Positions 55,912 through 64,000 of a DNA stretch of 64,000 bases are shown piece after piece. This DNA comes from an uncultured Paracoccaceae bacterium (GTDB taxonomy: Bacteria; Pseudomonadota; Alphaproteobacteria; Rhodobacterales; Rhodobacteraceae). How positions within the stretch are numbered: position 1 is the first letter of the stretch; each line of letters begins with the position of its first letter. The notes under the pieces are model-generated. The model made no database searches, was not told where the DNA came from, and saw only the letters and a program-made list of their open reading frames with translations. The stretch lies in assembly GCA_947494675.1 (NCBI GenBank), contig CANLVP010000001.1:372001-436000 (forward strand). Direction: 5' to 3'. The translations under genes and the position numbers were made by a program.

Positions 55912-55941
55912 CGGGCGGTTTGACACAGGTCAGGCCGCCCG
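55912..55941 (+). terminator. Terminator after leuA
   Basis: Arms CGGGCGG and CCGCCCG at 55912-55918 and 55935-55941 extend through TGAC/GTCA (plus two T-G wobble pairs) into a 13-bp stem with loop ACAG, ten bases beyond the leuA stop. CTTGTT follows, a weak T-run. Intrinsic termination is plausible. Confidence 0.65.
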
Positions 55942-56029
55942 CTTGTTCGATCAGGGCAAGAACGGCCCGTGTATCAACGCTAAGTCCCACAAAAATGTTC
56001 GATTTGTGCAAGCGGCAAAATTGCGCTGA

Positions 56030-57181
<1,152 letters not shown>

Positions 57182-57206
57182 ACGTTACTGAAAGGGCGGC
57201 AAACCC

Positions 57207-58124
57207 TTGGCAAGGAACCGAGAAAGCGAAGATTTCGTCGGCCCGATCCGCAGATTGCTGATCGGGCTCTGCGTGTTTTTGCTGTTAGGCACGTTTCTTG
57301 TCTGGCGTATTGATAGCCCCCGCGTTGAACGGTTTCGCCTTGCCGTGATCGACCGTGTCGTGCCCTCATTTGACTGGGCCATGGCCCCGGTGACCGGCAT
57401 CGCCAATCTGTTCAGCGACTTCCGCAGCTATCAGGCGCTGGCCGCGCAAAACGGTGACCTGCGGCGTGAGCTGCAACAGATGAAGGGCTGGAAGGAAGCC
57501 GCGCTTCAACTGGAACAGGAAAACGCGCGGCTGCTGGACCTGAATAACGTGCGGCTTGACCCGAAGCTCACCTATGTGACCGGCGTTGTGATCACCGACA
57601 GCGGGTCGCCGTTCCGGCAATCCGTGCTGCTGAACGTCGGGGCGCGTGATGGCATTGTGGATGGCTGGCCCACCATGGATGGCATTGGGCTGGTCGGGCG
57701 GATCAGCGGTGTGGGGCAGGAAACCAGCCGCGTAATCTTACTCACCGATACCTCCAGCCGCATCCCTGTAACGATCCAACCTTCGGGGCAAAAGGCGATC
57801 CTGGCAGGCGACAACACTTTGAATCCGCCGATTGAATTTCTTGAAGACGCCGATCAGGTGCGCCCCGGTGACCGCGTTGAAACCTCTGGCGATGGCGGCG
57901 TGTTCCCGGCGGATCTGCTGGTGGGGCAAGTAGCGCTGGGGTCGGATCGGCGGCTGCGCGTCCGGCTGTCAGCCGACTACGGGCGGCTGGAATTCCTGCG
58001 CGTACTGCGCGCCCGCCCACACGAAGACATCACTGATCCCGGCAGCCTGCTGACCCCTGCCCCTGCGCTGGAACCCCCTGTTTCAGAGCCCGAAGAAATC
58101 GCGGCGGAGGGGACCGATGGCTGA
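57207..58124 (+). CDS. mreC: Rod shape-determining protein MreC
   Basis: 305 residues from TTG 57207 (AAAGGG upstream). One membrane helix (residues 17-38) is followed by a coiled coil (LAAQNGDLRRELQQMKGWKE, 72-110) and a beta-rich periplasmic domain (VILLTDTSSRIPVTIQ, GLVGRISGVG). This is the MreC layout; it scaffolds PBP2 and MreD. The acidic Pro-rich tail overlaps the mreD start by eight bases. Confidence 0.94.
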   Translation: MARNRESEDFVGPIRRLLIGLCVFLLLGTFLVWRIDSPRVERFRLAVIDRVVPSFDWAMAPVTGIANLFSDFRSYQALAAQNGDLRRELQQMKGWKEAALQLEQENARLLDLNNVRLDPKLTYVTGVVITDSGSPFRQSVLLNVGARDGIVDGWPTMDGIGLVGRISGVGQETSRVILLTDTSSRIPVTIQPSGQKAILAGDNTLNPPIEFLEDADQVRPGDRVETSGDGGVFPADLLVGQVALGSDRRLRVRLSADYGRLEFLRVLRARPHEDITDPGSLLTPAPALEPPVSEPEEIAAEGTDG

Positions 58125-58656
58125 AACCCCGACCACCACGCTCTGGCTGGGCCGCGCCATATTCCTCGGCCTGTCCCTGCTGATCATCTTTATGCAGCTG
58201 GTCCCGCTGAACCTTGAACCCGGCGGTTGGACGGCCCCTGATCTGTTGCTGGCGCTCACCGTCGCATGGATCGCCCGCCGCCCCGATTACGCACCTTTCT
58301 ATGTGATCGCCGCACTTTATCTGCTCACCGATCTGCTGTTCCAGCGCCCCCCCGGCCTTTGGGCGGCATTGGTGCTGATCATGACCGAGGTCCTGCGCGG
58401 CCGTGCAAAACGCATCCGTGACATGCCGATCCTGCTGGAATGGGGCAGCGTCGCCGTGGGGATTGTCGCGATCACCGTGGCCAACCGCGTCGTGCTCGCG
58501 ATTGTGATGATGCCGCAGGCCCCCTTGGGCTTGACCCTGATCCAAATGCTGACGACGATTGCGGTGTACCCGCTGGTCGTGCTCGTGGCGCATTTCATCT
58601 TTGGCGTCTCACGCACTGCACCGGGGGCTGTGGACAGCTTGGGGCACCGACTATGA
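58117..58656 (+). CDS. mreD: Rod shape-determining membrane protein MreD
   Basis: 179 residues with about five membrane helices, opening LGRAIFLGLSLLIIFMQLVP. The sequence is less conserved than its partners, as is usual for MreD, so the identity rests mainly on topology and its position between mreC and mrdA. It helps hold the elongasome in the inner membrane. The stop overlaps mrdA as ATGA. Confidence 0.88.
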   Translation: MAETPTTTLWLGRAIFLGLSLLIIFMQLVPLNLEPGGWTAPDLLLALTVAWIARRPDYAPFYVIAALYLLTDLLFQRPPGLWAALVLIMTEVLRGRAKRIRDMPILLEWGSVAVGIVAITVANRVVLAIVMMPQAPLGLTLIQMLTTIAVYPLVVLVAHFIFGVSRTAPGAVDSLGHRL

Positions 58657-60593
58657 AGAAACCGCAACGCGATGGAGGGGAAAGCGCGCGCCGATTGTCG
58701 CGGCGGGCGCTCTTGCTTGGCTCTGTCCAGCTGGGCGTTGTTGGTGTGCTGGGCTGGCGGATGCAATCGATGCAGGTGGAACAGGCCGATCAGTTTCGTC
58801 TGCTGGCCGAGGAAAACCGCATCAACATCCGGCTGATCCCGCCCGCACGCGGCTTGATCTTTGACCGCAATGGCAGGCCACTGGCGGATAACGAACAAAA
58901 CTACCGCGTCGTGATGGTCCGCGAAGACGCGGGCGACGTCGAAGACACGCTGAAACGCCTGACGCAACTGGTTGATATCCCGCAAGAAACGCTCGACCGC
59001 GCGCTTGAGGAGATGTATCGCCGCTCGCCTTTTGTGCCGGTGACGATCACCGACCGCCTGACATGGGATGACGTCGCCAAGATCAACATCAACGCCCCCG
59101 CCCTGCCCGGCATCACCGCCGAGGTCGGTCTGTCGCGTCACTACGGGCTGGGTGAGGATATCGCCCATGTCGTGGGCTATGTTGGTCCTGTCAGCGATTA
59201 TGACCTCAGCCGGATCGATGATCAGGACCCGCTTTTGCAGATCCCGAAATTCCAAATCGGCAAAACCGGGGTCGAGAACAAGCTGGAACATATGCTGCGC
59301 GGTTCGGCGGGCACAAAACGGATTGAGGTCAATGCCTTGGGCCGTGTGATGCGCGAGTTGGACCGGCAAGAAGGCACACCGGGCAAGGACGTGCAACTAA
59401 CCCTTGATGCGCGCCTTCAGGCCTATGCGCAGGCCCGCATGGACGGCGAGAGTGCAGGTGCCGTTGTGATCGATCTTGAGGATGGCGACCTGCGCGCCAT
59501 CGCCTCTGCGCCTGCGTTCAACCCCAACCTTTTCGTGCGCGGCATCTCGGTCAAGGACTGGACGGACCTGAACGAGAACAAATACCGCCCACTGGCCGCG
59601 AAAGCCGCTCAAGGCACCTATCCGCCCGGTTCGACCTTTAAGATGGTGACCGCCCTTGCGGCGCTCGAGGCGGGGGTGATCAGCCCCGAAGAAACCGTTT
59701 ATTGCCCCGGTCACACCGATGTGGCCGACATCCGTTTCCACTGCTGGAAGCGCGCGGGCCACGGCAACATCAACTTCCACGAGAGCCTCAAGCAATCCTG
59801 CGACTGCTATTATTACGAGATTTGTCAAAGGGTTGGCATCGACAAAATGGCAGAGATGGCCCGCAAACTGGGTCTGGGCATCCGGCATGATCTGCCGATC
59901 TCTGCGGTGGCACGCGGGCTGGCCCCCGACAAGGCGTGGAAGGCCGACGTGCGCGGTGAAGACTGGCGCATCGGTGATACGGTCAACGCCTCGATTGGGC
60001 AGGGTTATGTCCTCGCCTCGCCCTTGCAGCTTGCTGTCATGACCGCGCGGATTGCGACCGGGCGCAGCGTGACACCCCGCTTGGTGAAATCCGTGGATGG
60101 CGTGGAAGAACCGTCGGGGCGCGGCGAAAGCCTTGGGCTGAACGAGAACATCCTTCGGCGCATGCGGCAATCGATGAACGACGTCAGCAATCACCGGCGC
60201 GGCACGGCCTATCGGTCGCGGATCATCGCTGATGGTATGCGGATGGCGGGTAAAACCGGCACCTCGCAGGTGCGCCGGATCACGGCAGAGGAACGCGCGC
60301 GCGGCGTCACCCGCAACGCTGATCTGCCGTGGGAACGCCGCGATCACGCGCTTTTTGTCAGCTTTGCACCTGTTGAAAACCCCCGCTTTGCTGTGGCCGT
60401 GATTGTCGAACACGGCGGCGGTGGCTCTACCGCTGCGGCCCCCATTGCCCGCGACATCATGCTGCAGGCGCTTTATGACGGCGATCCCCCACTTGAGGCT
60501 TACCCAAGCGCCGACCGCGCCCGCATTGCCGATCAACAAGAACGCATCCGCGCCCGTCTTGCCGCGACCGATCAAACGCAGGACCGCGCATGA
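58653..60593 (+). CDS. mrdA: Penicillin-binding protein 2 (elongation transpeptidase)
   Basis: 646 residues from ATG 58653. A membrane helix (18-35) and the dimerisation region precede the transpeptidase domain. Active-site motifs are S327-T-F-K330, S382-C-D384 and K534-T-G. It cross-links new lateral-wall peptidoglycan under MreC control. Cys351, Cys364, His370 and Cys383 cluster near the SxN motif and could form a metal site like that reported for some PBP2 proteins; this is inference. It overlaps rodA by four bases. Confidence 0.95.
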   Translation: MKKPQRDGGESARRLSRRALLLGSVQLGVVGVLGWRMQSMQVEQADQFRLLAEENRINIRLIPPARGLIFDRNGRPLADNEQNYRVVMVREDAGDVEDTLKRLTQLVDIPQETLDRALEEMYRRSPFVPVTITDRLTWDDVAKININAPALPGITAEVGLSRHYGLGEDIAHVVGYVGPVSDYDLSRIDDQDPLLQIPKFQIGKTGVENKLEHMLRGSAGTKRIEVNALGRVMRELDRQEGTPGKDVQLTLDARLQAYAQARMDGESAGAVVIDLEDGDLRAIASAPAFNPNLFVRGISVKDWTDLNENKYRPLAAKAAQGTYPPGSTFKMVTALAALEAGVISPEETVYCPGHTDVADIRFHCWKRAGHGNINFHESLKQSCDCYYYEICQRVGIDKMAEMARKLGLGIRHDLPISAVARGLAPDKAWKADVRGEDWRIGDTVNASIGQGYVLASPLQLAVMTARIATGRSVTPRLVKSVDGVEEPSGRGESLGLNENILRRMRQSMNDVSNHRRGTAYRSRIIADGMRMAGKTGTSQVRRITAEERARGVTRNADLPWERRDHALFVSFAPVENPRFAVAVIVEHGGGGSTAAAPIARDIMLQALYDGDPPLEAYPSADRARIADQQERIRARLAATDQTQDRA

Positions 60594-61729
60594 GCTATCT
60601 TGAGCATAATGCCAAATATGTCCCCACCGGCTTTCGCAAGCTGGTCTACCTGAATTGGCCGGTGATCCTGCTGCTGAGCGCTGTCGCGAGCTTTGGCTTC
60701 TTGATGCTTTATTCCGTCGCCGGTGGCTCTGTGACCCCGTGGATGGAACCGCAGGTCAAACGCTTTGGCCTTGGCATGACCCTGATGCTGATCGTCGCCA
60801 TGGTGCCGATCTGGTTTTGGCGCAATGTTGCGGGGCTGGCCTTTGTTGTGTCGCTGATGCTGCTGCTTGCGGTCGAGTTCTTTGGCTCTGTCGGCATGGG
60901 CGCCCAGCGCTGGATCGACCTTGGATTTATGCGTTTGCAACCGTCAGAGCTGACCAAGATTACGCTCGTGATGTTTCTGGCCGCCTATTATGACTGGCTG
61001 CCATCGGGCAAAACATCGCGTCCGTTCTGGGTGCTGCTGCCGGTGCTGTTCATCCTGATCCCCACCTACATGGTGCTGCGCCAGCCCGACCTTGGGACGG
61101 CGATCCTGCTGCTCTTGGGTGGGTCCACCGTGATGTTCCTCGCAGGCGTTCACTGGGCCTATTTCGCCACCGTGATCGCCGCTGGGGTCGGCGGGATTGT
61201 CGCCGTGTTCGAAAGCCGCGGCACCACCTGGCAACTGCTCAAAGACTACCAATTCCGCCGGATCGACACCTTTATCGACCCCTCAAACGACCCACTTGGG
61301 GCGGGCTACCACATCACGCAGGCCAAGATCGCGCTGGGGTCCGGCGGGCTGACGGGACGCGGCTTTATGCAGGGCACGCAAAGCCGGCTGAACTTTCTAC
61401 CCGAAAAGCACACCGACTTTATCTTTACCACGCTGGCAGAGGAGTTCGGCTTTGTCGGTGCTGCCGCGCTTCTGACGCTTTATCTGCTGATCATCCTCTT
61501 TTGCGTGGTCACCGCCATCACGAACCGTGACCGGTTCTCTTCCCTGCTGACGCTTGGCATTGCGATGACCTTCTTTTTGTTCTTCGCCGTGAACATGGCG
61601 ATGGTCACCGGCCTTGCCCCCGTTGTCGGCGTGCCGCTGCCGTTGGTCAGCTATGGGGGCTCTGCCATGCTGGTGCTGCTGGTCGCATTTGGGCTTGTGC
61701 AATCGGCCCATGTCCATAAACCACGCTAA
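60590..61729 (+). CDS. mrdB: Peptidoglycan glycosyltransferase RodA
   Basis: 379 residues of the SEDS family with ten membrane helices. GAQRWIDLGFMRLQPSELTKI, LRQPDLGTAILLL and the catalytic-loop segment LNFLPEKHTDFIFTTLAEEFG match RodA, and PLPLVSYGGSAML is the C-terminal SEDS motif. It polymerises glycan strands with PBP2. The ATG overlaps mrdA, and its stop overlaps the next start as TAATG. Confidence 0.95.
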   Translation: MSYLEHNAKYVPTGFRKLVYLNWPVILLLSAVASFGFLMLYSVAGGSVTPWMEPQVKRFGLGMTLMLIVAMVPIWFWRNVAGLAFVVSLMLLLAVEFFGSVGMGAQRWIDLGFMRLQPSELTKITLVMFLAAYYDWLPSGKTSRPFWVLLPVLFILIPTYMVLRQPDLGTAILLLLGGSTVMFLAGVHWAYFATVIAAGVGGIVAVFESRGTTWQLLKDYQFRRIDTFIDPSNDPLGAGYHITQAKIALGSGGLTGRGFMQGTQSRLNFLPEKHTDFIFTTLAEEFGFVGAAALLTLYLLIILFCVVTAITNRDRFSSLLTLGIAMTFFLFFAVNMAMVTGLAPVVGVPLPLVSYGGSAMLVLLVAFGLVQSAHVHKPR

Positions 61730-62658
61730 TGATCAACGTTCTCTTTTCCGCACCTGACGATGATTGGGCCAACTATCAAACCGCGCTTGAGGCGGCGTTC
61801 GCGGCATCGGGTCTGAACGTCGCCCTCAGCCGTGATCACGCGCCCGAAGACACCGATTACATCATCTTTACCCCAACCGGCCCGGTCACGGACTTCACCC
61901 CCTTCACGCGGTGCAAACTGGTCATGGGGCTTTGGGCCGGGGTCGAGAGCATCGTGGACAACGCGACGCTGACCCAACCGCTGGCACGCATGGTGGACGA
62001 CAGCCTGACCCAAGGCATGGTCGAATGGGTGGTGGGCCACACGATGCGCCATCATTTGAACCTTGATCGCCATATCCTGGCACCAGACGCCGAATGGGAC
62101 CCCGTGTTCCCGCCCCTGTCCAAGGACCGCCCCGTAACCATTCTGGGCCTTGGTGCACTTGGTGCCGCCTGCGGTCAGGCGCTCGCAAAGCTTGGGTTTC
62201 CGGTAACTGGCTGGTCCCGCACACCCAAGACCATCGACGGGATCACCTGCCTGTCTGGGCCAGAGGTCTTGCTGGGCGCGCTTAGCACCGCGCAGATTGT
62301 CGTGCTGCTGCTGCCGCTGACGGATGAAACCGAAAACGTGCTGAATGCGCAAAGCCTCGCCGCCCTGCCCGAAGGTGCGGTGATCCTGAACCCCGGACGC
62401 GGCGCGCTGATCGATGATGATGCCCTGCTGGCCGCCCTTGATACCGGACAAATCGGCCACGCCACGCTGGATGTCTTCCGGACGGAACCGCTGCCTGTCG
62501 ACAACCCCTATTGGCACGACCCAAAGGTCACCGTGACGCCGCATATCGCATCTGTCACGCGCCCCGCGTCGGCGGCAGAAGTGATTGCCGACAACATCAG
62601 CCGGGGTGAGACGGACGAGCCGTTCCTGCACCTCGTGGACCGTCAGGCGGGCTACTAA
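61729..62658 (+). CDS. ghrA: Glyoxylate/hydroxypyruvate reductase A-like 2-hydroxyacid dehydrogenase
   Basis: 309 residues. The NAD(P)-binding Rossmann segment is TILGLGALGAACGQAL (GxGxxG), and the catalytic region has NPGRGALIDDDALLAAL (Arg), TLDVFRTEPLP (Glu) and VTPHIAS (His). This is the GhrA-type family that reduces glyoxylate and hydroxypyruvate. The ATG overlaps the rodA stop as TAATG, so it is co-translated with the elongasome genes although the chemistry is unrelated. Confidence 0.9.
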   Translation: MINVLFSAPDDDWANYQTALEAAFAASGLNVALSRDHAPEDTDYIIFTPTGPVTDFTPFTRCKLVMGLWAGVESIVDNATLTQPLARMVDDSLTQGMVEWVVGHTMRHHLNLDRHILAPDAEWDPVFPPLSKDRPVTILGLGALGAACGQALAKLGFPVTGWSRTPKTIDGITCLSGPEVLLGALSTAQIVVLLLPLTDETENVLNAQSLAALPEGAVILNPGRGALIDDDALLAALDTGQIGHATLDVFRTEPLPVDNPYWHDPKVTVTPHIASVTRPASAAEVIADNISRGETDEPFLHLVDRQAGY

Positions 62659-63437
62659 CGCAGCTTCGGCGGCTTTGCCGGATCGCTCCCCGGTGCCGCA
62701 GGGGCCAAGCGTTCTGCGGGCATCGGCAGGTCAAACCGCAGGCCCACCCGGCCCAAACGCGTCGCCATCTCATCGCTGCCAGCCACAAACATCACGTCCA
62801 TCACGCCCGCTTCGATCCCAGAGAAGCGCAGTGCCTCACCCGCCGCATTGGCGAGCGCTTGTTCCGCCCCCGGCTTGGCGTCCACAAAAGCCAGCACATG
62901 GCCGGTGCCGCCGTCCTCATAGGTCGCTGCGGCCAGAAACGCATGGCTCGCCATGCCTGCCGCGATCGCAAGCTTGCGGTCCAGCCCGGTCACCACCTCT
63001 TCCGGCAGGCCGCGTGGCACGTCGATGGCGGTCAATCGCGCCTCTTCCTCTTCCGGTGCATGGCCCAAGGTGTCCACCAACCAATCCACCGCCTCGGCTG
63101 AGATCAGCATCGCCGAAGGGGCCACCTGCACATTCAGCGCCAGCCCAATTCCCTGCCCCGCCAGCATCCCCGCAAGCGCCCGTCCCGGCAGTCCGGCATA
63201 GGGCACGACACGGCCAGTGAAATCCGACAACCGCTCCTCCCGGTCAAAAACCAGCGCATAGGATTTACCTTCAATCTCAAAGAGTTCCGGTTCGATCTGG
63301 TCACCCTCAGGATCACCCGCCAGCAGCATAAACAGCTCGGTATCCGCCAACCGCTCGTGAAACCGCAACCGCGCGGCGTCATCATCAGGGGCGGCCTGCA
63401 TGGCGGCATGGGCCTGATCCAGATCGGTCATTGTCAT
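62655..63437 (-). CDS. SseB-family protein
   Basis: 260 residues from ATG 63437, which overlaps the preceding stop as ATGA; longer frames run through the glycosylase gene. The N-terminal MTMTDLDQAHAAMQAAPDDD and LFMLLAGDP regions and the repeated alpha+beta segments (VPYAGLPGRALAGMLAGQGI, VMDVMFVAGSDEMATRLGRV) fit SseB, a family originally named for serine sensitivity enhancement. The C-terminal SseB_C region includes DVMFVAGSD. There is no export signal. Its function is unclear. Confidence 0.8.
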   Translation of the reverse strand: MTMTDLDQAHAAMQAAPDDDAARLRFHERLADTELFMLLAGDPEGDQIEPELFEIEGKSYALVFDREERLSDFTGRVVPYAGLPGRALAGMLAGQGIGLALNVQVAPSAMLISAEAVDWLVDTLGHAPEEEEARLTAIDVPRGLPEEVVTGLDRKLAIAAGMASHAFLAAATYEDGGTGHVLAFVDAKPGAEQALANAAGEALRFSGIEAGVMDVMFVAGSDEMATRLGRVGLRFDLPMPAERLAPAAPGSDPAKPPKLR

Positions 63438-64000
63438 TTCATCACCTCTTTCACCCGCGCGCGCAGCGCAGGCAGCAAGTCCTGTGCAAACCAAGGGTTG
63501 CGTTTGATCCACCCGGTATTGCGCCACGACGGATGAGGCAAGGGAAAGACGCGTGGCGCGTGGTCGCGCCAGCCCTGCACGCGGGCCGTGACCGCCATCC
63601 GATTGCCGAAATGCCAGTTCTGCGCGTAGCCGCCGATCAGGAGGGTCAAACCCGGCGTCCCGATCTGCGCCATCGCGCGGTCCCGCCAAGTCTCAGCACA
63701 GACCTTCGGCGGCGGGAGGTCAGCGCCCTTGGCGTCATACCCCGGAAAGCAAAACGCCATCGGCAAAATAGCGATGCGGCTGCGGTCATAGAACGCGTCA
63801 CTGTCTAGCCCCAGCCAGTCGCGCAGTCTATCGCCGGATGGATCATGGAATGGTATGCCCGCCTCGTGCACCCGCGCGCCGGGCGCTTGTCCGGCGATCA
63901 AAATCCGCGCGGCGCCCTCGAACCAAACCACAGGACGCGGGTCATGTGCCGTCGCTGTGCTGGCGAAACGCTCTGCGCAAAGCCTGCAGGCTGCAATCTC
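63434..64000 (-). CDS. Uracil-DNA glycosylase family protein (5' end outside window)
   Basis: The C-terminal 188 codons are present; the start lies beyond the right edge (GTG 63931 is internal). EIAACRLCAERF shows two cysteines of an N-terminal iron-sulfur-type motif, and AGQAPGARVHEAGIPFHDPSG is the uracil-binding GQAPG loop of the family 4/5-like glycosylases. The late HPSWRNTGW is the second catalytic/binding block. It removes uracil or related bases from DNA. It is coupled to the SseB-like gene. Confidence 0.87.
   Translation of the reverse strand, partial: EIAACRLCAERFASTATAHDPRPVVWFEGAARILIAGQAPGARVHEAGIPFHDPSGDRLRDWLGLDSDAFYDRSRIAILPMAFCFPGYDAKGADLPPPKVCAETWRDRAMAQIGTPGLTLLIGGYAQNWHFGNRMAVTARVQGWRDHAPRVFPLPHPSWRNTGWIKRNPWFAQDLLPALRARVKEVMK

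Noticed and set aside
59397-60575. 392-codon minus-strand ORF over mrdA
   Set aside because: It is antisense to PBP2, whose three active-site motifs are intact.

Overview
The window looks like a chromosomal stretch of a marine alphaproteobacterium of the Rhodobacteraceae (Roseobacter group). This rests on high GC, dense gene packing with many ATGA/TAATG start-stop overlaps, a class I lysyl-tRNA synthetase, DUF2125, DUF3726 and TIGR01620 family proteins, and a complete mreBCD-mrdAB operon. I see no insertion sequence, prophage, CRISPR array, rRNA or tRNA gene. Most genes are core functions, and the unusual content is in small genes, leaders, repeats and divergent family members.

Layout. 1-5.0 kb: a cut-off ChaC-type cyclotransferase, a DUF2125 protein, a ycjX/ycjF-like pair and truA. 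4.5-7.65 kb: a minus-strand three-gene operon holding an M19-like protein that lacks part of its metal site, an unrecognised 549-aa protein and a DUF3726 protein. 7.8-14.9 kb: tamA-tamB, with a hypothetical gene behind. 14.9-20.7 kb: an oppABCDF-type peptide importer with a hairpin between oppA and oppB. 21-29.4 kb: hemerythrin, acetyl-CoA synthetase, a YdcF protein, an outer-membrane barrel, a large beta-helix protein and small proteins. 29.4-37.8 kb: class I lysS, a TerB protein, PBP4-type dacB, nadD, a PAS-GGDEF-EAL protein with a degenerate EAL domain, and ettA. 37.9-39.2 kb: a small membrane ORF, two cold-shock genes with related leaders, and a dodecin gene interrupted by an amber codon. 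39.2-44.2 kb: an SRAP protein starting Met-Pro instead of Met-Cys, then tesA divergent from ybbA-ybbP with overlapping start codons, and a second gamma-glutamylcyclotransferase. 44.2-49.9 kb: MATE pump with MerR regulator, zinc-ribbon protein, gltX, DUF1801 protein, nadE. 50-54.1 kb: a secreted protein of 18 MORN repeats, an iron-sulfur photolyase/cryptochrome and an SDR. 54.2-55.9 kb: leuA with a leucine-rich leader peptide and attenuator-like RNA. 56.1-61.7 kb: mreBCD, PBP2 and RodA, followed by a ghrA-like reductase. The window ends in an SseB-like gene and a cut-off uracil-DNA glycosylase gene.

How it fits together. Envelope growth is the main theme: MreBCD, PBP2, RodA, dacB, TamAB, the barrel protein and a peptidoglycan-binding-domain protein. 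Peptide uptake (opp), acetate activation (acs), leucine and NAD synthesis, and DNA damage response (photolyase, SRAP, UDG) fill most of the rest. The strongest leads are the Cys-to-Pro SRAP, the amber codon at the expected dodecin tryptophan, the leuA leader, and the M19-like/549-aa/DUF3726 operon.
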